Positions 25,358 to 34,315 are shown, counted from the first letter of the stretch. The stretch is 42,482 nucleotides of DNA from Halobacteriales archaeon QH_6_64_20 (GCA_003021235.1 PXQR01000133.1:1-42482), one strand, 5' to 3'. The notes: a model not told the origin generated them from the letters alone. Program-made: numbers and translations.

Positions 25358-26430
25358 CTAATGAAACGTCTCGCCGGTTTTCGCCTTCTCGATCAACAGC
25401 TTACATGGAAGCGTTTCGGCGACCTTGTTGATCGGCTCGTGGAGCGCGGCGGTCTCGATACACGTGCGGACGACCGCCTCCGCGCCGATCTCGTCGGCCT
25501 TCCCGAGCGGGCCGACCGGCCAGTTCCCGCCGAGACGTGCGCCGGTATCGACGTCTTCTGCGCTCGCGACGTCGTATTGTACCATCTTCGCCGCCTCGTT
25601 GACTGCTCGTAGAGATCGTGCAGTAGCGGACATACCTGCGTGTCGTACGACAGCGGGCGGTCGTCCTCCAGGTGATCCCCTTCACCTTCGACGCGGATCT
25701 GGATCCCGCCGGTAAAGTCGGCGAGTTCGAACGGTCCCATCGGGAACCCTTCTTTGTACTTCATCGCCGAGTCGATTGCCTCGATTTCGGCCTCCTCGTA
25801 GTAGACGAGCCATGCCGCGCTCTCGCCGTAGGGACGCATGAGCCGGTTGACGATGAACGAAGGTATGTCGCGCCGACAGCGGATCGGCGTCTTCCCGAAC
25901 GAGCCGACGAGGTCCTCGCAGGTATCGGCGACCCCGTCGTCGATGTGTTCGGTCTCGATGACCTCGACGAGGTCCATGAGCATCGGTGGGTTGAACCAGT
26001 GGGTGCCGACGACCCGGCCCGGCCGGTCGGTGGCTTCGGCGAGCCGGGTGATATTGAGCCCTGAAGTGTTCGTTGCGAGGATCGCCTCCTCGGGGGCGTG
26101 GTCGTCTAGGTCGGAAAAGATGTCCTCCTTGACCGCCTGTTGTTCGACCGCGGCCTCAGTAATAAAGTCCGCCTCGCTCACGGCCTCCGGGAGGTCGGTC
26201 ATCGTCTCGATCCGATCGAGCGCCGCCTCGGCGTCCGACTCACCGATCGCGCCGCGCTCGACCGACTTCCCGTAGCTCCACTCGACATGTTCGCGCGCGG
26301 CGTCGAGCTGGTCGGGATCGACGTCACAGATCATCGCCTCGTAGCCCGCGAGCGCGGCGACGGCGGCGATACCACGGCCCATCTCGCCGGCCCCGATCAC
26401 GGCCGTCGTCTCGATGTCTGCCGATTGCAT
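25358..26430 (-). pseudogene. 3-hydroxyacyl-CoA dehydrogenase, frameshifted
   Basis: The gene encodes an NAD-dependent 3-hydroxyacyl-CoA dehydrogenase: Rossmann motif VIGAGEMGRGIA, then ATNTSGLNI, GTHWFNPP with the catalytic His, and FIVNRLMRPY. The first frame runs from ATG 26430 to about 25608 and would continue as nonsense (STRRRRWYNTT). The expected C-terminal domain is in another frame, read as VNEAAKMVQYDVASAEDVDT and GNWPVGPLGKADEIG, ending at 25358. One missing base at about 25603-25608 explains the break. Without it the protein would lose most of its second C-terminal repeat. It may be a true pseudogene or an assembly indel. A TATA box lies upstream of the ATG. Confidence 0.85.
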
Positions 26431-26462
26431 AAGTGCTCTCGCCCTCACTGCCGAGCGCACAG

Positions 26463-26472
26463 CATATAAACC
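26463..26472 (-). promoter_or_regulatory. TATA box of the 3-hydroxyacyl-CoA dehydrogenase gene
   Basis: The minus strand contains GTTTATATGC, about 37 bases before the ATG at 26430, a normal haloarchaeal promoter spacing with a short leader. Confidence 0.5.
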
Positions 26473-26683
26473 CACGAACCGGGCCGGACGACCTTCGTCG
26501 GTGACGACGCCCGGACTGTGACGACGATAGCGACGTCCCCGAACTTGACCGGCCAAGGCATGAACGAAAACGCGACCGGCACCGTCAACTTACTCAATTA
26601 CCCGCCAAACAACCACCGCGAGCGGTAGGGCGGGACTGAAAGGGGCCGGCGCGGTCGGTTCCCGCGGCTCGCTATGCGTGGTT

Positions 26684-26731
26684 CGAGACGGCGGAGCCGT
26701 CTCGTCATCACGAGAGAGCTTCGCTCTCTCG
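26684..26731. repeat. Two tandem perfect hairpins
   Basis: CGAGACGGC-GGA-GCCGTCTCG (26684-26704) and CGAGAGAGC-TTC-GCTCTCTCG (26711-26731) are perfect 9-base stems with three-base loops, six bases apart. A third, weaker pair CGAACG/CGTTCG follows. No T-run follows them, so they are not simple terminators. Confidence 0.7.
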
Positions 26732-26985
26732 AACGACTTCGCTCTCTCACTCCGTTCGATCGTTCCAGTGCTTACATCGCCGGGGTTCGCCGACGCGGCG
26801 GGGGATTTCAAACCGGTCAGCCTGACCCGTTGTCCTATCCTATATCCCTGAGTCAACACTGCCGCAGACCCGACCGAAGAATAAAGCGTCTGTGCGTCCG
26901 CGATCCGCTATGTCTCGGATCGACGAGCGGGTACCGGGGGCGAGCCGAGTCGAGATCGGCCCCGGTCTCGACTTCAAAGTCACTT

Positions 26986-26993
26986 GGGGAGGA
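26986..26993 (+). promoter_or_regulatory. Strong ribosome-binding site of the HAD gene
   Basis: GGGGAGGA lies five bases before the ATG at 26999. It decides that start over the in-frame upstream codon at 26984. Confidence 0.6.
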
Positions 26994-26998
26994 TCACG

Positions 26999-27721
26999 AT
27001 GACGCCACTGGACGTGGATGCCCTTCTGTTCGACGTGTTCGGCACAGTCGTCGACTGGCGAAGCGGCGTGATCCGCGACGGCGAGCGCCTCGCCGAGGGG
27101 AAGCAGTTGGACGTGGACTGGCCCGCCTTCGCCGACGCCTGGCGCGAGGAGTACCGGCCCTCGATGGATCGCGTGCGCCGCGGCGAGATCCCCTGGCAGA
27201 ACCTCGATGCACTGCACCGCGACTCGCTCGAAACGCTCCTCGATCGCTTCGACGTCGAGGGTCTCACCGCCGAGGAAGCGGAGTACTTGAATCGCGTCTG
27301 GCATCGCCTCGACCCGTGGCCCGACTCGATTCCCGGCCTGCGCCGGCTTCGTCCGCACTACCTGATCGCGCCGCTCTCGAACGGTCACGTACGACTGCTC
27401 GCGGACATGGCGAAGCGAGCCGGGCTACCGTGGGACCTGATCCTCTCGGCCGAACTCGCCGGCCACTACAAGCCCGACGAGGAGGCGTATTTGACCGCGG
27501 TGGACCTGCTCGATCTCCCGCCCGACCGAGTCGCGATGGTCGCCGCCCACGAGGGAGACCTCGACGCGAGCCGCGACGCGGGGCTTCACACCGCGTACGT
27601 CCATCGCCCCTCGGAATGGGGACCCGAGAGGGTCGACGATAACGCCGAGAAACCGGACGAATCGGCGTACGACGTCGTCGCCGACGATATCTCCGATCTC
27701 GCGATGCGGCTCGACGTCTGA
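26999..27721 (+). CDS. HAD-family hydrolase, haloacid dehalogenase type II-like
   Basis: A 240-residue HAD-superfamily enzyme. The nucleophile Asp is in LLFDVFGTVVDW, motif II in PLSNGHV, the Lys in GHYKPDEEAY and the acidic motif in VAAHEGDLDASRDAG. The pattern DVFGT-V-DW with SNG and KPD is typical of 2-haloacid dehalogenase type II (L-DEX) sequences, although many such proteins act on phosphates. The catalytic Asp is within ten residues of the start, as normal. It is a single gene inside the catabolic island. Confidence 0.87.
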   Translation: MTPLDVDALLFDVFGTVVDWRSGVIRDGERLAEGKQLDVDWPAFADAWREEYRPSMDRVRRGEIPWQNLDALHRDSLETLLDRFDVEGLTAEEAEYLNRVWHRLDPWPDSIPGLRRLRPHYLIAPLSNGHVRLLADMAKRAGLPWDLILSAELAGHYKPDEEAYLTAVDLLDLPPDRVAMVAAHEGDLDASRDAGLHTAYVHRPSEWGPERVDDNAEKPDESAYDVVADDISDLAMRLDV

Positions 27722-27925
27722 GACGGGTATCCGAATCTCGGACGTTCGTACCGGCCGGCAACCATCCCTCACCCCTTACGGCTCTTCTCGACTCGCGTCG
27801 GGGTCGTCTCCACCAGGCTATTAGCTCCGGCTTCTCCGGTTCGCGTGATCGGTCGAGTACAGCAGGCTACCCGTGGATAGCAAGCGCCGGTGAGGGAGAC
27901 GACTTCGGGATTACTTCCGAGCTTC

Positions 27926-28180
27926 TCAGGCGGGGTCGACCTCTCCTTCTTCGTCTTCGTCCTCGTCCCCGAACGCCCGCCGCTCGGCCGGCGAGAGAGC
28001 CGTCACGAGGCTCGCCGCGAAGAACAGCGACATCAACAAGAGGAGAACGAACTGCTGGAGGTTGGTGAGTATTCCCGACATAGCGAGGCTCAATTTCACG
28101 TCGATGAGATTGGCTAAGTATATCACGAGACACAGGCCGGCTAACCCCCTGAACACCTTCGTCGCAGTCAGCTGTACCAT
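27926..28180 (-). CDS. Small two-helix membrane protein downstream of the TRAP genes
   Basis: An 84-residue protein with two hydrophobic helices (about 10-30 and 40-62) and a very acidic tail (FGDEDEDEEGEVDP). It follows DctM by 104 bases on the same strand. I do not recognise the family. The position suggests an accessory to the TRAP transporter, which is an inference. The ATG at 28180 was preferred to one at 28204 because the extra residues (MHDCQTRD) are polar and not family-like. Confidence 0.6.
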   Translation of the reverse strand: MVQLTATKVFRGLAGLCLVIYLANLIDVKLSLAMSGILTNLQQFVLLLLMSLFFAASLVTALSPAERRAFGDEDEDEEGEVDPA

Positions 28181-28284
28181 ATCCCTTGTTTGGCAATCGT
28201 GCATCTATACCTTGCGTATTATTTCGTTTTAGCCGAAGTGAAAATCGTGCGAGAACACACGGCAAGGACGGGACTATCGTGAGA

Positions 28285-29565
28285 TCAGCCGCTAATAGAC
28301 CACATCGTGATCGCCGGTATCCATCCGATGAGAAGGGCAACGAGGATCATCGAGACGAGAAAGAGCGCGCCCGCGCGGGCGATCTTCGTCACTGGCTCGC
28401 CGCTTACTCCCGAGAGGACGTAGAGGTTGAGCCCGATCGGCGGCGTGATGAAACCGATTCCGAGACAGGTAATGAAGTAGACAGTGAAGTGAATCGGATC
28501 CATCCCGATCTCCTGGCCGACCGGCAGGAGGAGCGGCGCGAGGATAACGATGTTCGGCGTCGTCTCCATCACCGCCCCGGCGACGAGGAGAATGCCCATG
28601 ATGATGAGGGTAATGACGTAGAAGTTCGACGAGATGCTCGTTACCTGGGTGACGATCTGCTGTGGTATCCCCTCGATAGTGAGGATCCGGCTCAGGACGG
28701 TTGCCACCGCGAGGATGGGGGCGACGTAACCGTTGACCAGCGTGCTCCGCTCGAACATCCCTGGGAAATCCGCGAGTTCGAGTTCGCCCGCCGGAATGCC
28801 GAGCAACACGGTAGCGATGACCGCAACGGCCGCCGCTTCCGTCGGGGTGAACACGCCGGCGTAGATACCACCGAGGATGATGAACGGGATCATCAGCCCG
28901 AACTTCGCGTCCCACGCCTCCGTGAGAACCCCTCTAATCGAGAACGCCCGTCCCCGGTTCGTCTCGTACCCGTGGGACCAGTTGAGCGCTACGTTGACGA
29001 CGGCGAGCCCGACGATGATGAGCACACCAGGTACGAACGCGGCCTTGAACAGCGTCGCCGAGGAGATACCGAGGACGATGCCGACGAGGATGTAAGAAAT
29101 ACTCGGCGGAATGAGGATACCCGTCGACGCGCCGCTGGCGATCATCGAGGCGGCGTACGATCGGGGGTAGCCGATGTCGTCGAGCCGGTTGATCATGATG
29201 CGACCGAGCGCCGCGGCGTCGGCAGCGTTCGACCCACTGATCGTGGCGAACAGACCACACCCGCCGATGGTCGCGGTGCCGAGACCGGTCCTCAAGCCGC
29301 CGACGAGCGATTCGACGAAGTCGAGCAATCGCTTAGAGAAACCGGACTCGACGACGATGTCGCCGGTGAGGATGAACAGCGGAACGGCGATGAGCGCAAA
29401 CGTGTTGAGCGACTCGAAGAGGGTGACGCTGAATATCTGCATCGGCAACGCGTTCGTGGTCTCGGCCATCAGGAGCGTCCCGAGACCGAAGGCGACGAAC
29501 ACGGGAATACCTAAGAGCAAAAGCACGACGATGAGGAGCACCGAGAGGGCGATCTCGTACGCCAC
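28285..29565 (-). CDS. dctM: TRAP transporter large permease subunit (DctM)
   Basis: The 426-residue permease has about 12 helices and the DctM features GGCGLFATISGSNAADAAAL, GASTGILIPPSISYILVG and GGIYAGVFTPTEAAAVAV, plus the final ITPPIGLNLYVLSGV. With DctQ and the binding protein encoded just upstream it forms a sodium-coupled importer of a carboxylate such as a C4-dicarboxylate or sugar acid. DctM starts two bases after the DctQ stop. Confidence 0.95.
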   Translation of the reverse strand: MAYEIALSVLLIVVLLLLGIPVFVAFGLGTLLMAETTNALPMQIFSVTLFESLNTFALIAVPLFILTGDIVVESGFSKRLLDFVESLVGGLRTGLGTATIGGCGLFATISGSNAADAAALGRIMINRLDDIGYPRSYAASMIASGASTGILIPPSISYILVGIVLGISSATLFKAAFVPGVLIIVGLAVVNVALNWSHGYETNRGRAFSIRGVLTEAWDAKFGLMIPFIILGGIYAGVFTPTEAAAVAVIATVLLGIPAGELELADFPGMFERSTLVNGYVAPILAVATVLSRILTIEGIPQQIVTQVTSISSNFYVITLIIMGILLVAGAVMETTPNIVILAPLLLPVGQEIGMDPIHFTVYFITCLGIGFITPPIGLNLYVLSGVSGEPVTKIARAGALFLVSMILVALLIGWIPAITMWSISG

Positions 29566-29567
29566 GG

Positions 29568-30119
29568 TCAGTCACTCCCGAAGATGGGCGCGCCCTCGTA
29601 CACCGGTGCGCCCCGGCGGAGCGCGGTTACATCGAGATACGTCATCTGGAGCGCACGGAGTATCATCAACCCGCCGCCGAGCGGAATAGCGAAGAAGAAG
29701 AAGACGCGTGGGGCCGTCCCGGCCTGCGTCCGTGCTCCGAACTCGAGTAGCGTCTGTAACTGTGGAACACTCCAGCGAATCATGAACACCGCGAAGACGA
29801 CGAAGAGAAGGTCGCTCAACACGTACAGACCGCCCTTCGCACGCTCGGAGAGGTACTCGTAAACGAAGTCGATACGGATGTGTGCGCGCTTTCTGATTCC
29901 CCAACTCGCCCCGATCCATGTCAGATAGACGTACAGTAGTCGTGCCGTCTCTTCGCCCCACCGGCTGGGAATCGAGAGCCCGAACCGCCTGACGACCTCC
30001 ATGCCGATGATGAAGATGATATACGTATAGAGCGTGTACATCGCGACTCGCTCGCCGTTCTCGTTCAACCAGCCGAGCACCGTTCGCACGCTACCGCCGT
30101 CGAAGTCCGTCCTTGACAT
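29568..30119 (-). CDS. dctQ: TRAP transporter small permease subunit (DctQ)
   Basis: A 183-residue membrane protein with four helices, including YTLYTYIIFIIGMEVVRRF and ARLLYVYLTWIGASWGIRKR followed by HIRIDFVYEYL, which is the conserved W-I-G-A-x-x-x-x-R-x-x-A-H DctQ core. It bridges the binding protein and DctM. The gene lies between the binding-protein gene (113 bases) and dctM (two bases) and is certainly cotranscribed with the latter. Confidence 0.92.
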   Translation of the reverse strand: MSRTDFDGGSVRTVLGWLNENGERVAMYTLYTYIIFIIGMEVVRRFGLSIPSRWGEETARLLYVYLTWIGASWGIRKRAHIRIDFVYEYLSERAKGGLYVLSDLLFVVFAVFMIRWSVPQLQTLLEFGARTQAGTAPRVFFFFAIPLGGGLMILRALQMTYLDVTALRRGAPVYEGAPIFGSD

Positions 30120-30232
30120 GTGTAGTTATACCTTCTTGGGTACCGTCTCACGTCCGTTATTTAACGTTACGTACTGGCCGTCGAACGATTGTGGCGTAGC
30201 TCGGGACAGCGATCGCCCCCGATTTCGTGGAG

Positions 30233-31453
30233 CTATGCCTGTGGGTTCTGTGGGTCGCCCTCTTCGCGCACACCGAACTCGTAGGCCTGCGTGGGGTGGG
30301 TCGGGACTTCTATATCACTGGATTCGCGCGCCGCCTTTGCGAGTCGCTCGAACCGGTCCATCCCCCCGACGAACTTCTCTATCTCCGATCGCCATAGCTC
30401 CGTGTTCTCGTACCCGACCTGATTCGTCCACTCGTCCTGCTCGGACTTGCTCAGTTCGTGGAAGGTTACGCCCGCCTCCCTGAGTCTGTCGACGGAGTTC
30501 TTTCGCGAAGCCATTAGCGCGTCCAGGTTGTCCTTCAGCGACTGCTGGCCCGCCCGCATTACTGCCTCCTGGAGGTCCGTTGATAGCGACTGGAACCATT
30601 GTTCGTTTATCGAGTACATCTGTGCGTCCTCGACCATGTTGATGAACGAGACGTGTGAGATGATGTCGTCGAACCCGAAGACGCGCCACGCCTGGATGGC
30701 GACGTACGCCGAATCGGCTGCTCCCTCGTCCAGTGCGGTGGGCGTCTCACCCCAGGCGATGGTGTTCGGACTGCTACCGATGGTCCGCCACGTCTTCAGC
30801 AGGATGTCGGTCGGTCCCGATCGGTGTTTCAGGTTCCCCATATCGTCCGGGACGAACACCGGGTCCTGGCCCTTCCTGACGCCGATGGTTCGCGGATCGA
30901 CCAGGAAGTAAAACAGCGGCCGTAGCCCACCGTCGCCGATTATGTTCTGTTCGACCTCCTCCGCCCACGTGTCGCTGGTAACGAGGTTGACGAACCGTTG
31001 GTTCGTCTCCTTGAAGCTGTATCCTCCCGCCAAGTACGGGAAGTTCAGCGCCTCGACCGCCGAGGCGTACGGCGTCATGTTCGAAATCGAATGCTGGCCC
31101 ATCTCGACGGTCCCGTTCTGAACCTTCTTTACGATCTCCGTGCCAACGCCGAGTTGACCACCGGGAGCGAGGGTTACGCTGATGCGCCCGTCGGTCTCCG
31201 TTTCGATGTTCTCCTTGACCGACCGCTGGACGAGCGGATACCACTTCGTATCGCCGATCTTGTACGACGTGGCGATCGTTATCTCCTGTTCGGCTTCGCC
31301 GCCACTCCCACTGCTGTTATTGCCGCCACCACCAGCTCCGCCCCCGCCACCGCCACTGCCGCCGGTGCAACCGGCCAATCCAGTGAGACCGACCGTGCCC
31401 ATCGCTCCAGTCGCTTTCAGGAACCGTCGTCGTGAACGCTCTCTGCTTGGCAT
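30233..31453 (-). CDS. dctP: TRAP transporter substrate-binding lipoprotein (DctP)
   Basis: A 406-residue extracellular solute-binding protein. The N-terminus has a Tat motif SRRRFLKATG, a hydrophobic stretch and a lipobox LAGC at about 26-29. A flexible Gly/Ser linker follows, as usual for haloarchaeal lipoproteins. The mature part has the DctP pattern: ITIATSYKIGDTKWYPLVQ, GGQLGVGTEIVKKVQNGTVE, and an Arg-containing ligand segment VFVPDDMGNLKHRSGPTDIL. The ligand type is not readable; TRAP proteins of this group mostly bind small carboxylates. It heads the TRAP operon and is divergent from the alcohol dehydrogenase pseudogene. Confidence 0.92.
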   Translation of the reverse strand: MPSRERSRRRFLKATGAMGTVGLTGLAGCTGGSGGGGGGAGGGGNNSSGSGGEAEQEITIATSYKIGDTKWYPLVQRSVKENIETETDGRISVTLAPGGQLGVGTEIVKKVQNGTVEMGQHSISNMTPYASAVEALNFPYLAGGYSFKETNQRFVNLVTSDTWAEEVEQNIIGDGGLRPLFYFLVDPRTIGVRKGQDPVFVPDDMGNLKHRSGPTDILLKTWRTIGSSPNTIAWGETPTALDEGAADSAYVAIQAWRVFGFDDIISHVSFINMVEDAQMYSINEQWFQSLSTDLQEAVMRAGQQSLKDNLDALMASRKNSVDRLREAGVTFHELSKSEQDEWTNQVGYENTELWRSEIEKFVGGMDRFERLAKAARESSDIEVPTHPTQAYEFGVREEGDPQNPQA

Positions 31454-31478
31454 GCGAAGCTATATCACTTGTACGTTA

Positions 31479-31488
31479 CAATAAATCC
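31479..31488 (-). promoter_or_regulatory. TATA box of the TRAP operon
   Basis: The minus strand reads GGATTTATTG, about 31 bases before the ATG at 31453, predicting a leader of only a few bases. Confidence 0.5.
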
Positions 31489-31515
31489 TGGCGATATCTG
31501 ACCGATGTAATAATT

Positions 31516-31527
31516 CATATATAAAAC
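31516..31527 (+). promoter_or_regulatory. TATA box of the alcohol dehydrogenase pseudogene
   Basis: CATATATAAAAC lies about 33 bases before the ATG at 31555. It shares the short divergent region with the TRAP promoter, so one regulator could have controlled both. Confidence 0.5.
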
Positions 31528-31554
31528 CCCGAAATAATGTAATAGATTTAATTC

Positions 31555-32609
31555 ATGGGATGGGTCAACACGAGTGAAACCCTCATGAAATCGAACGCAA
31601 TCGTCATGGAAAAGCCAGGGACCGTCGGGGAACGCGAGATAACCCTCCCGGACCCCGGCCCGGACGACGTACTGTTGCGCGTTGCACTCACCGGCATCTG
31701 TGGAACCGATGTCCACATGCACAACGGCGGGATGGATCTGGACTTCCCGGTCGTCTCCCGGCGTTGCTCGACGCGGGAAGCGATTGGTACTCACGGAACA
31801 TGCCCGGCCGGCCGCGACTCAGCCAGAACTCCAACCGATACGGGTTCAACAACGTCGACGACCGGTTCGCCGGGGGAATGAGCGAGTACGTCGTCCTCCC
31901 GCCGGAAGCCTCCTACTACCGGCTTCCGGAGGATATGGATACCGAACTCGGCGCGCTGGTCGAACCCGTGTCGGTCGGGATGCACGCCTTCGAGCGCTCG
32001 CTTCAGCCCGGGCTCCCACACATCCGCGAGGGGTTCGGCGTCGGCCGGAGCGTCGCCGTGCAAGGTGCCGGTCCTATCGGACTGTTCGCTATGAGCGCGG
32101 CGAAGGCGGCCGGAGCCGGCCAGATCATCGCCATCGATGGCATCGGGAAGCGACTCGATCTCGCTACCGAGTTCGGTGCCACCGACACCGTCGACCTCAC
32201 CGCACACGAGGAAAACGACCTCGTCGACGCGGTAAAGGGATTGACGAACGGCGGCGTGGGCCCCGACGTGGTCATCGGTGCCGCGGGCGTGCCCGCCGCC
32301 GTCAAACAGGGGATCGAACTCCCGCACGACGGCGGGACGTTCGTCGAGGTCGGTCACTTCGCGTACAACGGCGAGGTCGAGATCAACCCGACGCGCATCG
32401 TCCAGAAGGAACTCACCATCCACGGTAGCCTCGCGTACCCGCCGAGCCAGTTCGAGTCCGCCATTACGCTCATCGACCAGCTACACGAGGAGGTCCCGTT
32501 CACGGAACTGTTCGATCACCGAGCGACCTTCGACGAGGTCGAAAGCGCCTACGAGGCCCAGGGAAAGGGCGACGCGTACCGCGCGACGATCCACCCCCAC
32601 GGCGTCTGA
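31555..32609 (+). pseudogene. Zinc-dependent medium-chain alcohol/sugar dehydrogenase with internal deletion
   Basis: The first part (to about 31755) encodes a normal MDR N-terminus, with the zinc Cys in LTGICGTDVHMHNGG, and stops at DLDFPVV, just where the GHE motif should follow. The frame then breaks. The rest (from about 31770, another frame) resumes at DWYSRNMPGRP and runs through FAGGMSEYVVLPPE, ALVEPVSVGMHAFE and the NAD motif VQGAGPIGLFA to a normal end at 32609. The GHE zinc ligand and several dozen residues between are missing. The protein would lack its catalytic zinc site, so the gene is dead. ATG 31585 is an alternative start. Confidence 0.87.
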
Positions 32610-32815
32610 TACTCGCCGGCCGAACGCTCGCCGTTGCGCTACGGATTCGGGGCGCTATGGGTTCGGTGATCTACGGGTTCGGCGTTCGTCGCTGGACGCC
32701 GTTGGCCGTCACAGGCACGCTCGGTATCGGCTGTTCTCGGTCGTTCTCCGGAGTCGGTCACCCGGAGACTCCGGAGCGGCTCGTCCGGCACACGAGACCC
32801 CATCGCGCCGGGGGC
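32610..32815. other. Intergenic DNA before an SDR fragment
   Basis: No feature recognised. An open frame from 32657 has no family match until it reaches the SDR-like stretch at 32816, so this may be degenerate coding sequence. Confidence 0.35.
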
Positions 32816-32925
32816 TTCGACGACAGGACGGCCCTCACCACCGGCGGGAGTTCGGCCATCGGCCGCGGGACGGCACCGACTTCGACGGGACGGATGCAAC
32901 CGTTATGGACGCCGGCGTCCGAGCG
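32816..32925 (+). pseudogene. N-terminal stub of a short-chain dehydrogenase
   Basis: FDDRTALTTGGSSAIGRGTA matches the first strand and nucleotide loop of an SDR (usual form T-G-G-S-S-G-I-G). The next residues fit an SDR better in a second frame (DGTDATVMDAGVRANP, compare the usual G-A-D-V-V-x-A-D). The fragment ends where the aminopeptidase gene begins. It is a remnant, without the catalytic Tyr-Lys region. Confidence 0.5.
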
Positions 32926-32930
32926 AACCC

Positions 32931-34115
32931 ATGGACGATCGGGTCAGGGAACACGCCGAGGTACTCGTCGACTGGAGCGCACGGATCGAGGACGGCGAGA
33001 ACGTCGTCTGCGTTGCGAGCGAGGGGACACATGACCTGGCGGTCGCGGTCGCGCGCGCGGTCGGGGAACGCGGCGCGAACCTCGTGACGCTCTCGGGGTC
33101 GGCGGAGATCGAACGAGCTCACCTCTTAGGGTACGGCGAGCATGCCGGCATCGACGAGAACGACGAAAGCGACCGAAGCGACGAAAACGAGGGCGACGGT
33201 GCCGCCGAGGACGTCGAGTTCGCCGAGGACCCGGCTCACGAGCTAGCGCTGTATCGGAACGCCGATAGCGTGCTCGTCCTGGGCGGCGGGCGAAACAGCG
33301 CGGCGCTGGCGGACGTCCCCGCGGCGACGCGCCAGGCAGCGAGCCGAGCGCGAACGGGCGTGCGCGAGGCACGGATGGCGACCGATTGGGTTTCGACCGT
33401 GCATCCCACCCGCGCGCTCGCCCAGCAGGCCGGCATGAGCTACGAGGCCTATCAGGAGTTCGTCTACGACGCCGTACTGCGAGACTGGGAGGAATTAGCG
33501 GAAGAGATGGCCCGAGTCAAACAGGTGCTCGATGACGGATCCCAAGTACGGATCACGAATGAAGGGACGGATCTCACGATCTCGATTGCGGATCGACGGG
33601 CAGTGAACAGCGCGGCGTCGGTCGCCTACGATTCGCACAACCTCCCGAGCGGCGAGGTGTTCACCGCGCCCGCCGCGACCGAGGGACGAGTCCGCTTCGA
33701 CCTGCCGATGACGATCCGCGGTCGCCGAGTCAGGGACGCCCGGTTGGAGTTCGAGGACGGCGAGGTCGTCGACTGGGAGGCGAGGGCGGGCGAAAGAGTT
33801 CTGCGGGAGGTAATCGAGACCGACGCGGGAGCGCGCCGACTCGGCGAACTCGGGATCGGCATGAATCGCGGGATTACACAGCTCACTGACAACGTTCTGT
33901 TCGACGAGAAGCTATCGAGAACGATCCACCTCGCGCTCGGCCGGGCGTACGACGCCTGTCTCCCGGACAGCGAAACGGGTACCGACAGCGCCGTCCACGT
34001 CGATCTGGTTACCGACATGCGCGGCGACTCCGAGCTCCTCGTCGACGGTGAGGCCCTCCAGCGGCACGGCTACTTCCGGTGGGAGGAGGGCTTCGAAGGG
34101 CGATCGGACGAGTGA
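32931..34115 (+). CDS. M29-family metalloaminopeptidase
   Basis: A 394-residue aminopeptidase T/PepS-like enzyme that removes N-terminal residues from peptides in the cytoplasm. Typical M29 blocks are NLPSGEVFTAPA (metal-binding Glu), LGELGIGMN (Glu), DEKLSRTIHLALGRAY (His) and HVDLVTDMR (His/Asp). Residues about 73-95 (DENDESDRSDENEGDGAAED) form an acidic loop insertion. The ATG at 32931 starts directly at the first helix; it overlaps the end of the SDR stub region. Confidence 0.9.
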   Translation: MDDRVREHAEVLVDWSARIEDGENVVCVASEGTHDLAVAVARAVGERGANLVTLSGSAEIERAHLLGYGEHAGIDENDESDRSDENEGDGAAEDVEFAEDPAHELALYRNADSVLVLGGGRNSAALADVPAATRQAASRARTGVREARMATDWVSTVHPTRALAQQAGMSYEAYQEFVYDAVLRDWEELAEEMARVKQVLDDGSQVRITNEGTDLTISIADRRAVNSAASVAYDSHNLPSGEVFTAPAATEGRVRFDLPMTIRGRRVRDARLEFEDGEVVDWEARAGERVLREVIETDAGARRLGELGIGMNRGITQLTDNVLFDEKLSRTIHLALGRAYDACLPDSETGTDSAVHVDLVTDMRGDSELLVDGEALQRHGYFRWEEGFEGRSDE

Positions 34116-34315
34116 GCGAGTAAGCGAGCGGGAGGCCCGGCGACGCTCGTCGTCGATCCGCCCCGAAGATACAAGTCCTCGGTCGGCGCTCGTTAGCCCA
34201 TGTGGCGCGTAGTCCGTCGGAGCGGCCACTATCGGGGTCACACGGCGGACGGACGACGGACGCGAGCACGAACGGGGGCGCGGACGGAAGCGGGGGCGCG
34301 GACGGATACGGATCG

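Larger units (their letters stand above)
26473..26998. other. Intergenic region with hairpin-rich, repeat-like DNA
   Basis: No protein gene is convincing here; frames are low-complexity. It contains two perfect 9-base hairpins described separately and a segment near 26590-26660 with a composition that recalls dispersed haloarchaeal intergenic repeats. The last bases before 26999 include the ribosome site of the HAD gene. Confidence 0.45.

Noticed and set aside
26684..26731. CRISPR-like repeat pair
   Set aside because: The two units are different palindromes a few bases apart, without spacers of constant length or cas genes.
26791..26830. Possible tRNA T-arm (GGTTTGAAATCC-like on the minus strand)
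   Set aside because: No acceptor, D or anticodon arm can be built around it.
28186..29514. Long plus-strand open frame opposite dctM
   Set aside because: Dominated by Asp, Glu and Arg repeats without hydrophobic core; it is the antisense shadow of a membrane protein gene.
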